A stretch of 64,000 bases of DNA from Bacillaceae bacterium S4-13-56. Its GTDB lineage: Bacteria > Bacillota > Bacilli > Bacillales > JAWJLM01. Under the pieces are notes generated by a model. That model had not been told where the DNA came from. It was given only the letters and a program-made list of their open reading frames with translations, and did no database searches. A program made the translations under genes and the position numbers. Each line of letters starts with the position of its first letter. Position 1 is the stretch's first letter. The stretch is from contig JAWJLM010000002.1 in assembly GCA_040191315.1 (NCBI GenBank), forward strand, positions 62,001 to 126,000, in the 5' to 3' direction. Of the stretch, positions 46,380 to 54,174 are shown piece after piece.

Positions 46380-46817
46380 TTAACCTTTTGTTAAGTCCTT
46401 AATCATAGTAACATGAGGAATTCCAGCATCCATGAAAGGTTCCTTGGAAATCGTGTGATATCCTAAGTTGCGATAAAACTCTTCTGCATGATCTTGAGCG
46501 TTTAATTTAGTCTGTGTATATCCTTTTTCTTTTGCTATCTTTTCCATTTCTAAAATCAATTGTTTTCCATACCCATGTCCGCGAAATGGTTTCATGACGG
46601 AGACTCGCTCAAGCTTTGCATAATTATCGACAAATCTCATTCTTCCGGCAGAGACCGGGCGTTGATCAGCATACCCAACAAAATGTATTGCCGTACGGTC
46701 ATGATCATCTATCTCAATCGATTCAGGGACCTTTTGTTCCATTACGAAAACGTCTCGTCTTACATGATAGGCATCTTCAAGTTCTGTAGCACTTTGAACA
46801 ACTCGAATATTTAGCAT
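46380..46817 (-). CDS. yjcF: GNAT acetyltransferase YjcF
   Basis: A 145-aa GNAT with YHVRRDVFVMEQKVP near the start, the acetyl-CoA loop in VMKPFRGHGYGKQLI (about 73-87) and FYRNLGYHTI near the end. Its ATG overlaps the yjcG stop (TAAATG), so it is coupled to yjcG. Substrate unknown. Confidence 0.9.
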   Translation of the reverse strand: MLNIRVVQSATELEDAYHVRRDVFVMEQKVPESIEIDDHDRTAIHFVGYADQRPVSAGRMRFVDNYAKLERVSVMKPFRGHGYGKQLILEMEKIAKEKGYTQTKLNAQDHAEEFYRNLGYHTISKEPFMDAGIPHVTMIKDLTKG

Positions 46818-47330
46818 TTATCCCTCTCCGAGTATAAAGGTTTCATAAACAGACCAAGAGCCGTTTTCTAATTGATAGAGCAACTGGAATCGGTTCACTG
46901 TTTCTTCAAACTCAATATCCATCATGCGTAAAGCTCCATAAATATCTGAATGCTCATCATGAGATAACTTTTGGGCGATCGTAATGTGTGGAACAAAGGA
47001 ATATGTCTGTTTGTTTGGCAGGATTCCTTCATGTAGCTTTTCGTTTAACGCAATTAGTTCCTCTACAGGTTCCACCTTGAAATAGATGGTATAATTCGCA
47101 GGTTGAAAAGAACTTACTTTTTTTATTTTTAATGGAAAAGGCGAAACGTTTTTTGCTACTTTTTTTAGATACTTCACAATATCATCTGCTTGATCAGAGT
47201 GTGCTTCGAAAGGCTCTTTTAACGTGATATGTGGAGGAATCAACGCATAATGAGGATCATAACGCTTTCGATAAGAATTTGCTGTATCTTGAATCTCTTT
47301 TGACGGAAAAATGGCTATACCATATTTCAT
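46818..47330 (-). CDS. yjcG: 2H phosphoesterase-family protein YjcG
   Basis: A 170-aa member of the 2H (LigT/2'-5' RNA ligase-like) superfamily with two H-x-T motifs: PPHITLKEP (about 32-40) and [10 protein letters not shown] (about 113-122). Likely hydrolyses cyclic phosphodiesters; substrate unknown. First gene of the yjcG-yjcF pair; ATG behind GGAGG. Confidence 0.92.
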   Translation of the reverse strand: MKYGIAIFPSKEIQDTANSYRKRYDPHYALIPPHITLKEPFEAHSDQADDIVKYLKKVAKNVSPFPLKIKKVSSFQPANYTIYFKVEPVEELIALNEKLHEGILPNKQTYSFVPHITIAQKLSHDEHSDIYGALRMMDIEFEETVNRFQLLYQLENGSWSVYETFILGEG

Positions 47331-47429
47331 CTAATACCCCTCCTTAAGCTACTGTTAATTGGTAAAATCGTTTTGAAAAAAGTACTATTTCTATTATACC
47401 AAATATCAATTGTTTAGAATATTCCCATT

Positions 47430-48152
47430 TTAACCTTCCTGTTCAGATTTTCCTAAAAGAGTTAATAAGGCATTCGGGAGGTCCTTTTGCCATGTTCCCC
47501 AATTATGGTCGCCTTCTAATTCATGGTAGGTATAGGAAAGTTTTTTCTTAGTTAGAATTTGGTTAAGTTCACGATTAGCACTTAGAAAGTCAAGGGTTTT
47601 TCCATCAGTGGTAGTTACACTTTCTTCCGCTATGCCAATGGTGTGGTAGATGTCAACCTGCTGAAGGAGTGGAGCATGATTTACTGCATCCATCACTTTT
47701 TCATCGACGTACGGTGATTGCATAATCACTTTCCCAAAAGTATGTGCGTACCGGCAAGCCGCCATCAACGAGACTGTACCCCCAAGGGAATCTCCAATTA
47801 ATATTCTTCCGTGTCCCATTTGATATGTTGGTAATAAATCATCTAAAAATGGAACCATCTCATGCACAAGGAATCTGATATAGCTTTCATTATGCTCTCC
47901 GTTTGGGTGATATTTTTTGGAACGGTCATATTTGTCTTGATAGGGTATTCCTACAAAAATGGTTCGATCAATACGTCGTTGACTATGTAAATCATCACTA
48001 ATAGTGGCCATACGCCCAAGCTGAAAGTAATCATTACCGTCCTGCATAATGGCGACGTGGTATTTATAAAGTGGAGAGAAAACTTCTGGTTTATAGATTT
48101 TAAAAGGAATTTTCTCATTTAAAAATTCACTGTTAATCGAATGATCAGTCAT
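47430..48152 (-). CDS. yjcH: Esterase-like alpha/beta hydrolase YjcH
   Basis: The 240-aa enterochelin-esterase-like hydrolase has the nucleophile elbow GDSLGG (LIGDSLGGTVSLM, about residues 117-129) and the terminal histidine in EGDHNWGTW (about 214-222). Start ATG 48152 behind AAAGGGG is preferred over six upstream residues. Gene order yjcF-yjcG-yjcH as in B. subtilis. Substrate unknown. Confidence 0.88.
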   Translation of the reverse strand: MTDHSINSEFLNEKIPFKIYKPEVFSPLYKYHVAIMQDGNDYFQLGRMATISDDLHSQRRIDRTIFVGIPYQDKYDRSKKYHPNGEHNESYIRFLVHEMVPFLDDLLPTYQMGHGRILIGDSLGGTVSLMAACRYAHTFGKVIMQSPYVDEKVMDAVNHAPLLQQVDIYHTIGIAEESVTTTDGKTLDFLSANRELNQILTKKKLSYTYHELEGDHNWGTWQKDLPNALLTLLGKSEQEG

Positions 48153-48272
48153 TGTCCCCTTTCTTCTCACTATAATCCCCCTTTCATTTGATGCATCTAC
48201 ATATAATAGTTTATCACAAATGAGTAAAAGTAAAACGTATTTGCAGGTAGCGTGTTATAATAGTCTCAATGA

Positions 48273-48507
48273 TTTATCCTGGATTTACTGGCAGTCAACG
48301 ATGAAGCAAGCTTCACCAACAAGGATGAAATATTCAATGTTTTATTTTCATGGGAGTCACATCCCTATCTTAAATCTTAAATAAAACGAGAAGTGTAGGT
48401 GAGGGTCCACTTCCCGCAAATGTACGATTGGTTTAAGCGCCTTTAGGTGATACCCTTGGGTACTAACAATCAGTGGGAGACGGCCGCTGATTGAAGTTTC
48501 ACTTTAT
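48273..48507 (+). repeat. Dispersed repeat family B, copy B8
   Basis: Complete b1-b2-b3 in reference order, from ATTTACTGGCAGTCAACG-like start to GCTGATTGAAGTTTCACTTTA. The next bases are the AGGAGG site of the pgpA-like gene. Confidence 0.85.
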
Positions 48508-48522
48508 AGGAGGTGAGATTTT

Positions 48523-49077
48523 GTGGACAAACATATAAGAAGCCAAACAGTAGAAGATGCTGCACGTTCTTTACTGGAACAGAGGGGTGTCACTATAAAT
48601 GATATTGCAGACATTGTATATAATCTGCAGCGTCCCTACAGTGATAGGCTAACGATGGAGGAGTGTTTGGAGTCCGTAGATCGAGTTTTAGAAAAAAGGG
48701 AGATCCAACACGCTATTCTAGTGGGGGTGGAGTTAGATCGCCTAGCAGAGGAAAAAAAACTATCCGAACCACTTCAGTCGATCGTAGAAAAGGATGAAGG
48801 GCTTTTTGGAGTAGATGAAACAATCGCATTGGGTGCCGTATTTGGTTATGGGAGCATTGCTGTAACCACTTTTGGATTTCTAGATAAGCAAAAGACAGGA
48901 ATTATAAAAAAACTAGATACGAAGGAAGGAGAAAGTGTTAATACCTTTTTAGATGACATTGTCGCAAGCATTGCTTCCAATGCTGCAAGCCGTCTTGCTC
49001 ATAGATTAAGAGATATTGAAGATGATCTAGGGAGTACAAAGGTTTTAACCAAAGATCAAGAAGAGAGATTAAGTTAA
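48523..49077 (+). CDS. Phosphatidylglycerophosphatase A-related protein
   Basis: The 184-aa product matches the PgpA/YutG-YpjQ family of Bacillus: RSQTVEDAARSLLEQRGV start, MEECLESVDRVLEKRE, and the LGAVFGYGSIAVTTFG and DDIVASIASNAASRLAHR segments. Role: removing phosphate from phosphatidylglycerophosphate, or a related reaction; whether it acts in bulk lipid synthesis here is unproven. GTG start behind AGGAGGTGA. A hydrophobic middle part could associate with membrane. Confidence 0.8.
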   Translation: MDKHIRSQTVEDAARSLLEQRGVTINDIADIVYNLQRPYSDRLTMEECLESVDRVLEKREIQHAILVGVELDRLAEEKKLSEPLQSIVEKDEGLFGVDETIALGAVFGYGSIAVTTFGFLDKQKTGIIKKLDTKEGESVNTFLDDIVASIASNAASRLAHRLRDIEDDLGSTKVLTKDQEERLS

Positions 49078-49093
49078 TAAAGCTTTTCTATAG

Positions 49094-49136
49094 AGAGGGA
49101 CTGAATATTAGGATATTCTAGTCCCTCTTCTTTCTT
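49094..49136 (+). terminator. Terminator of the pgpA-like gene
   Basis: AGAGGGACT (49094-49102) pairs with AGTCCCTCT (49120-49128) with inner AATAT/ATATT pairing, followed by TCTTTCTT. Confidence 0.9.
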
Positions 49137-49137
49137 A

Positions 49138-49300
49138 AAAGATAAGGTATAAAATCTGGCTAGCTCCAGCGAAAAAACATCATCGATTAATCTTCGAAGT
49201 TTTTGCCCCGAGTAATCGCATGAAGGAAAGCTACTTAGAGCTTCTTCGCAGAAACAAGTGCCTTTCTTGTTTCGAAGGGCGCTTGCGCTTTTCTTATTCC
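49138..49300 (+). repeat. Dispersed repeat family A, copy A6 (short form)
   Basis: From AAGGTATAAAATCTGGCTAG to GGCGCTTGCGCTTTTCTTAT. Contains only the first internal module (CTTCGAAGTTTTTGCCCCG ... CAAGTGCCTTTCTTG). Confidence 0.9.
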
Positions 49301-49396
49301 AAATATAGATAAAAAACGGACTTTATAGTAAAATACATTTCAGGGAGATTATTTGACCTTTTTCGACAAAAGTTCCGAATGAGAGAGGGAAAATTG

Positions 49397-52156
49397 ATGA
49401 AAAAGCTTGGTAAAAAGGAATTGCTATCTGCGCCTGGAATTGGTGCTATTTATTTTGGAATAGCCATTATTTGGGTTGTATTGTCCGATATGTTCATGTA
49501 TTCCATTTTGGAAGATAGTCAACTGGCCTCTGTGTTAAAAGGGGCAAGTTTTGTCATACTTACCTCCTTCCTTCTCTATTATCTGATCAGGAAACAAAAT
49601 CATGAAAAGATAGAACAAGAGAAAAGGTTATGGAACTCAGAAAATAAATATCAAACCGTTTTTCAACATTCTTCGAGCGGGATGTTACTTGTACATCCTG
49701 AAACGTATTCCATAATTGATTGCAATGAAACGTTTAGCAGATGGACAGACTTCACCAAGAAAGAGCTAAATGAATGTACAGTACAGGATATCTTACAAGA
49801 AGGAAGTCCAGAAGTGCCTGAAGGAGATACATCGGAGTGGCATCTTATCAGTAGAACGCAGGAATTGCTTCATGTTGTTGTACGCCAAAAGACACTCTCT
49901 TATGATAACGAGACATTACTTTTATACAACATGATCAACTTAACCCCCATCATGAAACAGAATCAAAAGCTAAAAGAGATCTCAATGGAGAGGAACCGTT
50001 TCATTCATGCTTTGGACTCTGTGAGGCAAGGGATTATTTTATGTGACCATGATGGAAGTGAATATATTATTAGGTATGCAAATAAAGGTTTAGATCAGCT
50101 ATTGGGCACTTCATCAGCATTAATGTTTGACCAGCCATTATTTTCTATATTAGAAAATTATTCTGATTTGCCCTCTTTAAAACAAATTCAAGATGCTCTA
50201 CTTCAAAAGGTATCAACAACAGTGGAACATGAAATACATTCAGATCATGGAAAACATTTTTGGAATGAATTAACCATTGAGCCTGTTTTTAATCAAAAAA
50301 ATAAGGTAGAGAATTTTGTTTTATTTTTCTCAGATATATCGGATAGAAAGATTACCGATCAAGTGCTAAATACACATAATCAATTATTAAAAGGAATGTT
50401 TACAAACCGAAATGTCAATGATATTTTGACAGGCATCATTGTTCTGGTTGAACAGTTAATTCCACAGAGCATGGCTTCCGTGACGATGTTTCCAAAAGGT
50501 CATCAAGAATACATAGCTCCTACGTTGAGGATGAAATTAAAGAAGTCTTATGAACCGTTTTTACGTCAAATGTTTCAAGCCGTATGGACAACTGATAACC
50601 AAGAGGATATCTTTCTCGTTGAAAGAGTCGAGAGCTCTCTTCACCTTCAAGGTGTGTCGCCTTTATTGGAAGTTCAAGGGATACGCCAAGTAATTCTTGC
50701 CCCCATTGAAGGAAAAGATGGGCAATGGGTGGCGTTGATTCATCTATTTTTAACAAGAGACAAACCTTTAACAGATATTGAAAAACGCTCTTTAACAGAA
50801 AATATTCATTTGGCTAGAATTGCCATTTTATCTAAAGAAGCGGAAGATATTATTTATCATCAGACGAATTATGATGATCTAACTGGACTTCCCAATCGTA
50901 AACATTTATTAAGACTGATGGCTAATTGTTTTAATTCCTGTGATGACGATGATACTCAATGTGCCGTCTATTTTATCGATGTTGATAGATTTAAGCAGAT
51001 TAATGATACGTTTGGCCATTCTGCTGGTAATGAAATGTTGATAGAAGTATCAAATCGTTTGAAAGAACAGGCTGGTAGTCCCACCATTCTATCGAGGTTG
51101 GGTGGAGATGAGTTTGCGATTGTAGTCAAACCCTTGGATCCTTCACCAAATTGGCAAGAAATAGGGGACTATTTCTTGCAGGCCCTTCAGTCGCCATTTT
51201 CGATTGGAGAGCACCAAATTAAAATGACAGGCAGTGCCGGGTATGCTATTTATCCAAACGATGGGAAGACACCAGAAGAACTATTGAGGAATTCAGATAT
51301 TGCTATGTTCATGGCCAAGGAAAAGGGAAAGAACCAAGTAGAAGCATATAATGAAACCTTAAGATTGCAAACAAAGAGATTACTTCTGATGGAGAATAAC
51401 CTGAAGAAAGCTATAGAAAATAATGAATTTATTTTGCATTATCAACCCCAATTTGATTTGTCATCGGGAGCACTTACGGGTTTTGAAGCATTAGTGAGGT
51501 GGATGCATCCTATTTTTGGAATTATTCCTCCAAGCGAGTTTATACCAATCGCTGAAAAAAATGGGCTCATTGTTCCGATGGGGAGATGGATAATTAGAGA
51601 AGCTTGTGAACAAGCAAAGAAATGGCAACTTCAAGGATATCCGCCAGTAATGATGGGAATCAATATTTCACTAAAACAATTTATGCAAAAGGACTTTGTC
51701 CAAATGGTATTTGATATTTTAGAACAAACGAGATTAGACCCACACTTTCTTACTATTGAAATTACAGAAAGTGTAGCGATGCATCGACCAAATGTAACGA
51801 TAGATGCTATGAATCAATTAAGAAAAAAGGGAGTAGGCATTTCCATTGATGATTTTGGTACAGGATTTTCTTCCCTATCTCATCTAAAGGACTTACCGGT
51901 TTCCATGCTGAAAATTGATCGATCCTTTGTAAATGACATTACAAAAGAAAAATCTAAAGCATATGCCATTACACAAAGTACCATTCAGTTAGCTCATAAC
52001 TTGAACTTAAATATTGTTGCAGAAGGGATAGAAACAGCAGATCAACTTAAAATTCTAAAACGCTATTTCTGTCAAACAGGACAAGGTTTCTTTTTTAGTC
52101 GCCCACTCCCAGCAGAACAGGCTGTAGAGTTCTTTCACCAACAAGTTAAGGTATAA
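49397..52156 (+). CDS. Membrane-bound PAS-GAF-GGDEF-EAL cyclic-di-GMP protein
   Basis: The 919-aa protein has two N-terminal membrane helices (about 14-35 and 45-62), a PAS domain (about 80-180), a second PAS-like domain (200-310), a GAF-like domain (330-470), GGDEF (about 485-645; motif SRLGGDEFAIV intact, no RxxD inhibitory site just before it) and EAL (about 660-905) with intact FEALVRW, NISLKQF, IEITESV, DDFGTGFSS and KIDRSFV motifs. Both diguanylate cyclase and phosphodiesterase activities are possible. ATG 49397 behind GAGGGA; ATG 49379 is an alternative. It may control motility-biofilm choice. Confidence 0.92.
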   Translation: MKKLGKKELLSAPGIGAIYFGIAIIWVVLSDMFMYSILEDSQLASVLKGASFVILTSFLLYYLIRKQNHEKIEQEKRLWNSENKYQTVFQHSSSGMLLVHPETYSIIDCNETFSRWTDFTKKELNECTVQDILQEGSPEVPEGDTSEWHLISRTQELLHVVVRQKTLSYDNETLLLYNMINLTPIMKQNQKLKEISMERNRFIHALDSVRQGIILCDHDGSEYIIRYANKGLDQLLGTSSALMFDQPLFSILENYSDLPSLKQIQDALLQKVSTTVEHEIHSDHGKHFWNELTIEPVFNQKNKVENFVLFFSDISDRKITDQVLNTHNQLLKGMFTNRNVNDILTGIIVLVEQLIPQSMASVTMFPKGHQEYIAPTLRMKLKKSYEPFLRQMFQAVWTTDNQEDIFLVERVESSLHLQGVSPLLEVQGIRQVILAPIEGKDGQWVALIHLFLTRDKPLTDIEKRSLTENIHLARIAILSKEAEDIIYHQTNYDDLTGLPNRKHLLRLMANCFNSCDDDDTQCAVYFIDVDRFKQINDTFGHSAGNEMLIEVSNRLKEQAGSPTILSRLGGDEFAIVVKPLDPSPNWQEIGDYFLQALQSPFSIGEHQIKMTGSAGYAIYPNDGKTPEELLRNSDIAMFMAKEKGKNQVEAYNETLRLQTKRLLLMENNLKKAIENNEFILHYQPQFDLSSGALTGFEALVRWMHPIFGIIPPSEFIPIAEKNGLIVPMGRWIIREACEQAKKWQLQGYPPVMMGINISLKQFMQKDFVQMVFDILEQTRLDPHFLTIEITESVAMHRPNVTIDAMNQLRKKGVGISIDDFGTGFSSLSHLKDLPVSMLKIDRSFVNDITKEKSKAYAITQSTIQLAHNLNLNIVAEGIETADQLKILKRYFCQTGQGFFFSRPLPAEQAVEFFHQQVKV

Positions 52157-52161
52157 ATTTC

Positions 52162-52203
52162 AAAAGACTTCACATTCTTAGAAAGGGATGCGAGGTCTTT
52201 TTC
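52162..52203 (+). terminator. Terminator of the GGDEF-EAL gene
   Basis: AAAAGACTTC (52162-52171) pairs with GAGGTCTTTT (52192-52201), followed by T. Confidence 0.75.
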
Positions 52204-52456
52204 ACAAGATAAGAATCATTATGCCTCGCTTCGCGGAACCATCATCTACCATGAAAATGGATTCGTAATCAAACAAGGAGGATAAATCTTGTTCATCTTC
52301 GGGAATACCTTTAATAACAATATGACCAGGTCGAAATATACATTGGTAAATCCTGAAAAAGGATACCCTACATAAGAAAGGATACCCTGCATAAGAAACG
52401 GGTTGTGACGGTATAGAAGTACCATCTATTGTAACTTGATCACGTAAACAAAAGTT
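52202..52456 (-). pseudogene. Possible decayed ORF remnant
   Basis: The minus strand has an 84-codon open stretch with the protein-like segments VTIDGTSIPSQPVSYAGYPF and RPGHIVIKGIPEDEQDLSSL, but no good start codon or ribosome site. It is interrupted by a 19-base tandem duplication (GGATACCCTACATAAGAAA and GGATACCCTGCATAAGAAA, 52361-52399). I cannot name the family. It may be a fragment of a lost gene flanked by repeat A7. Confidence 0.3.
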
Positions 52457-52480
52457 TTACAGGGCCTGTTTTCATACAAA

Positions 52481-52620
52481 AGTATAAAATTAGTCTAGCT
52501 CCAGCGAAACAGCTTCATCAAGTAATCTTCGAAGTTTTTGCCCCGAGTAAGGAAAGCTACTTAGAGCTACTTCGCAGAAACAAGTGTTTTTCTTGTTTTG
52601 AGGGGCGCTTGCGCTTTTCT
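52481..52620 (+). repeat. Dispersed repeat family A, copy A7 (short form)
   Basis: From AAAGTATAAAATTAGTCTAG to GGGCGCTTGCGCTTTTCTT, with only the first internal module. Directly followed by A8. Confidence 0.9.
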
Positions 52621-52857
52621 TGAAAGATAAAGTATAAAATTTGTCTAGCTCCAGCGCCCTATCGACTAGAGTCGGTTCCCTCCTCTCCATCGATAAGTCA
52701 ACATCGATTCACTTCGTGAACCGTGTTTCCTTTGGGCCTACACGATGTAGGTCACGTCGGCGTTGTCACACGATGTGACGGCTTTAGCCGACGATCCTTA
52801 ATATCGATGAGGTCCACCGCCTTACGTCGATGATCGAGGGCGCTTGCGCTTTTCTTA
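52621..52857 (+). repeat. Dispersed repeat family A, copy A8 (second-module form)
   Basis: From GAAAGATAAAGTATAAAATTT to GGGCGCTTGCGCTTTTCTTA, containing only the second module (GACTAGAGTCGGTTCCCTCC ... CACACGATGTGACGGC ... CTTACGTCGATGATC). A7 and A8 in tandem show the two modules as separate elements. Confidence 0.9.
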
Positions 52858-52929
52858 ATTCCCTTTTCTGATAAAGATCTTTTAATTCGAATAAAATAGA
52901 TAAGAATACTTTCTTTAAGGAGGGATTTG

Positions 52930-54090
52930 ATGTCAAATCATTTTAATACATTTATTAAAAATGAAAGACAATCAGAGTTATTTCAAATTGCAGATGAGCT
53001 TGCAGATAAAATTAAGGTACGAGTGGATGAAGGCGATAAAACAGGTACTTTTTCTAAAGAAAATGTAAGGGATATAAAAGAATCTGGATATTTGACTCTA
53101 TCTTTACCAGAGGAGTTTGGTGGGAGAAATTTATCTTTATATGAACTTTTACTCCTTCAAGAGCGCTTAGCGGTAGCAGATGGATCAGTCTCTTTATCCA
53201 TAGGTTGGCATTTAGGGGTTATGATGGAACTAAGTGAAAAATCTCTATGGTCTGAAGAACATTTTAATTTCCTGGCCAAGGAAGTCGGCTTTCACAGAAA
53301 AATTGTGAATCGAGCTGCTTCTGAACGTGCTACAGGAAGCCCTGCTAGAGGGGGAATTCCAGAGACAAGGGCAGTTCGTGAAGGGGATCACTATAAAATT
53401 ACCGGGCGGAAAACCTTCACGACCATGGGAGATGTTTTGGATTATTTTATTGTCACGGCCTATATCGAAGACCTTGATACTGTTGGAGCATTCCTAATTG
53501 AAAAGGAAATGCAAGGGTTGAGAATAGAGCATACCTGGGACACATTAGGTATGCGTGGCACAGGGAGTGATGACTTAATTTTAGATGGAGTTAAAGTGCC
53601 TACTGACCGATTAGTGGAAACGAAAGGGGAAAGACCTACAGATCCAAAAGGGTGGTTACTGCACATTCCAGCCTGTTATTTAGGAATTGCAATGGCAGCT
53701 CGTAATGATGCTATTGAATTTGCGAAAAACTACCAGCCTAATAGTTTAAACACTCCTATTGCTGAGGTGCCACATGTTCAGCTAAAAATAGGGGAAATAG
53801 AAATGAAGCTTATTCATGCGAGAACGTTTATGTATGCTGTTGCAGAAAAATGGGACTGCTCGTCTCATGAAGAAAGAACAAAACTAAGTTCGGAATTAGC
53901 TGTAGTGAAAACGGTAGCTACGAATGTTGCAAATGAAGTGGTTGACTTATCTATGAGAATCGTTGGTGGAAGAGGATTATCTAAACAGCTTCCATTTGAA
54001 AGATACTATCGAGATGTCCGTGCAGGCCTCCATAACCCACCAATGGATGATATGGTAATTCAGATGTTGGCAAAACAAGCATTGAAATAA
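52930..54090 (+). CDS. Acyl-CoA dehydrogenase family protein
   Basis: The 386-aa flavoprotein has the ACAD fold: N-terminal helical domain (1-120), middle beta domain with YKITGRKTFTTMGDVLDYFIV-region (FAD contacts, about 152-172) and GMRGTGSDDLIL (about 206-217), and C-terminal helices with RIVGGRGLSKQLPFERYYRDVRAG-region (about 337-360). The substrate is unknown; it could belong to the DszC/SfnB-like or short-chain branch, since the usual catalytic Glu could not be placed by eye. ATG 52930 behind AAGGAGGG. Monocistronic. Confidence 0.85.
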   Translation: MSNHFNTFIKNERQSELFQIADELADKIKVRVDEGDKTGTFSKENVRDIKESGYLTLSLPEEFGGRNLSLYELLLLQERLAVADGSVSLSIGWHLGVMMELSEKSLWSEEHFNFLAKEVGFHRKIVNRAASERATGSPARGGIPETRAVREGDHYKITGRKTFTTMGDVLDYFIVTAYIEDLDTVGAFLIEKEMQGLRIEHTWDTLGMRGTGSDDLILDGVKVPTDRLVETKGERPTDPKGWLLHIPACYLGIAMAARNDAIEFAKNYQPNSLNTPIAEVPHVQLKIGEIEMKLIHARTFMYAVAEKWDCSSHEERTKLSSELAVVKTVATNVANEVVDLSMRIVGGRGLSKQLPFERYYRDVRAGLHNPPMDDMVIQMLAKQALK

Positions 54091-54159
54091 AAAATGCGTG
54101 AATAGACTTGACCTTGGCATGTTGGCTCCTTGGCCGGGTTCTATTCACGCATTTTCTTT
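54091..54159 (+). terminator. Long-stem terminator of the acyl-CoA dehydrogenase gene
   Basis: AAAATGCGTGAATAGA (54091-54106) pairs with TCTATTCACGCATTTT (54140-54155), enclosing a smaller GC-rich hairpin, followed by CTTTT. The 3' arm resembles the unit of the tandem array that starts right after. Confidence 0.88.
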
Positions 54160-54174
54160 TATATTGGGGGTTAA

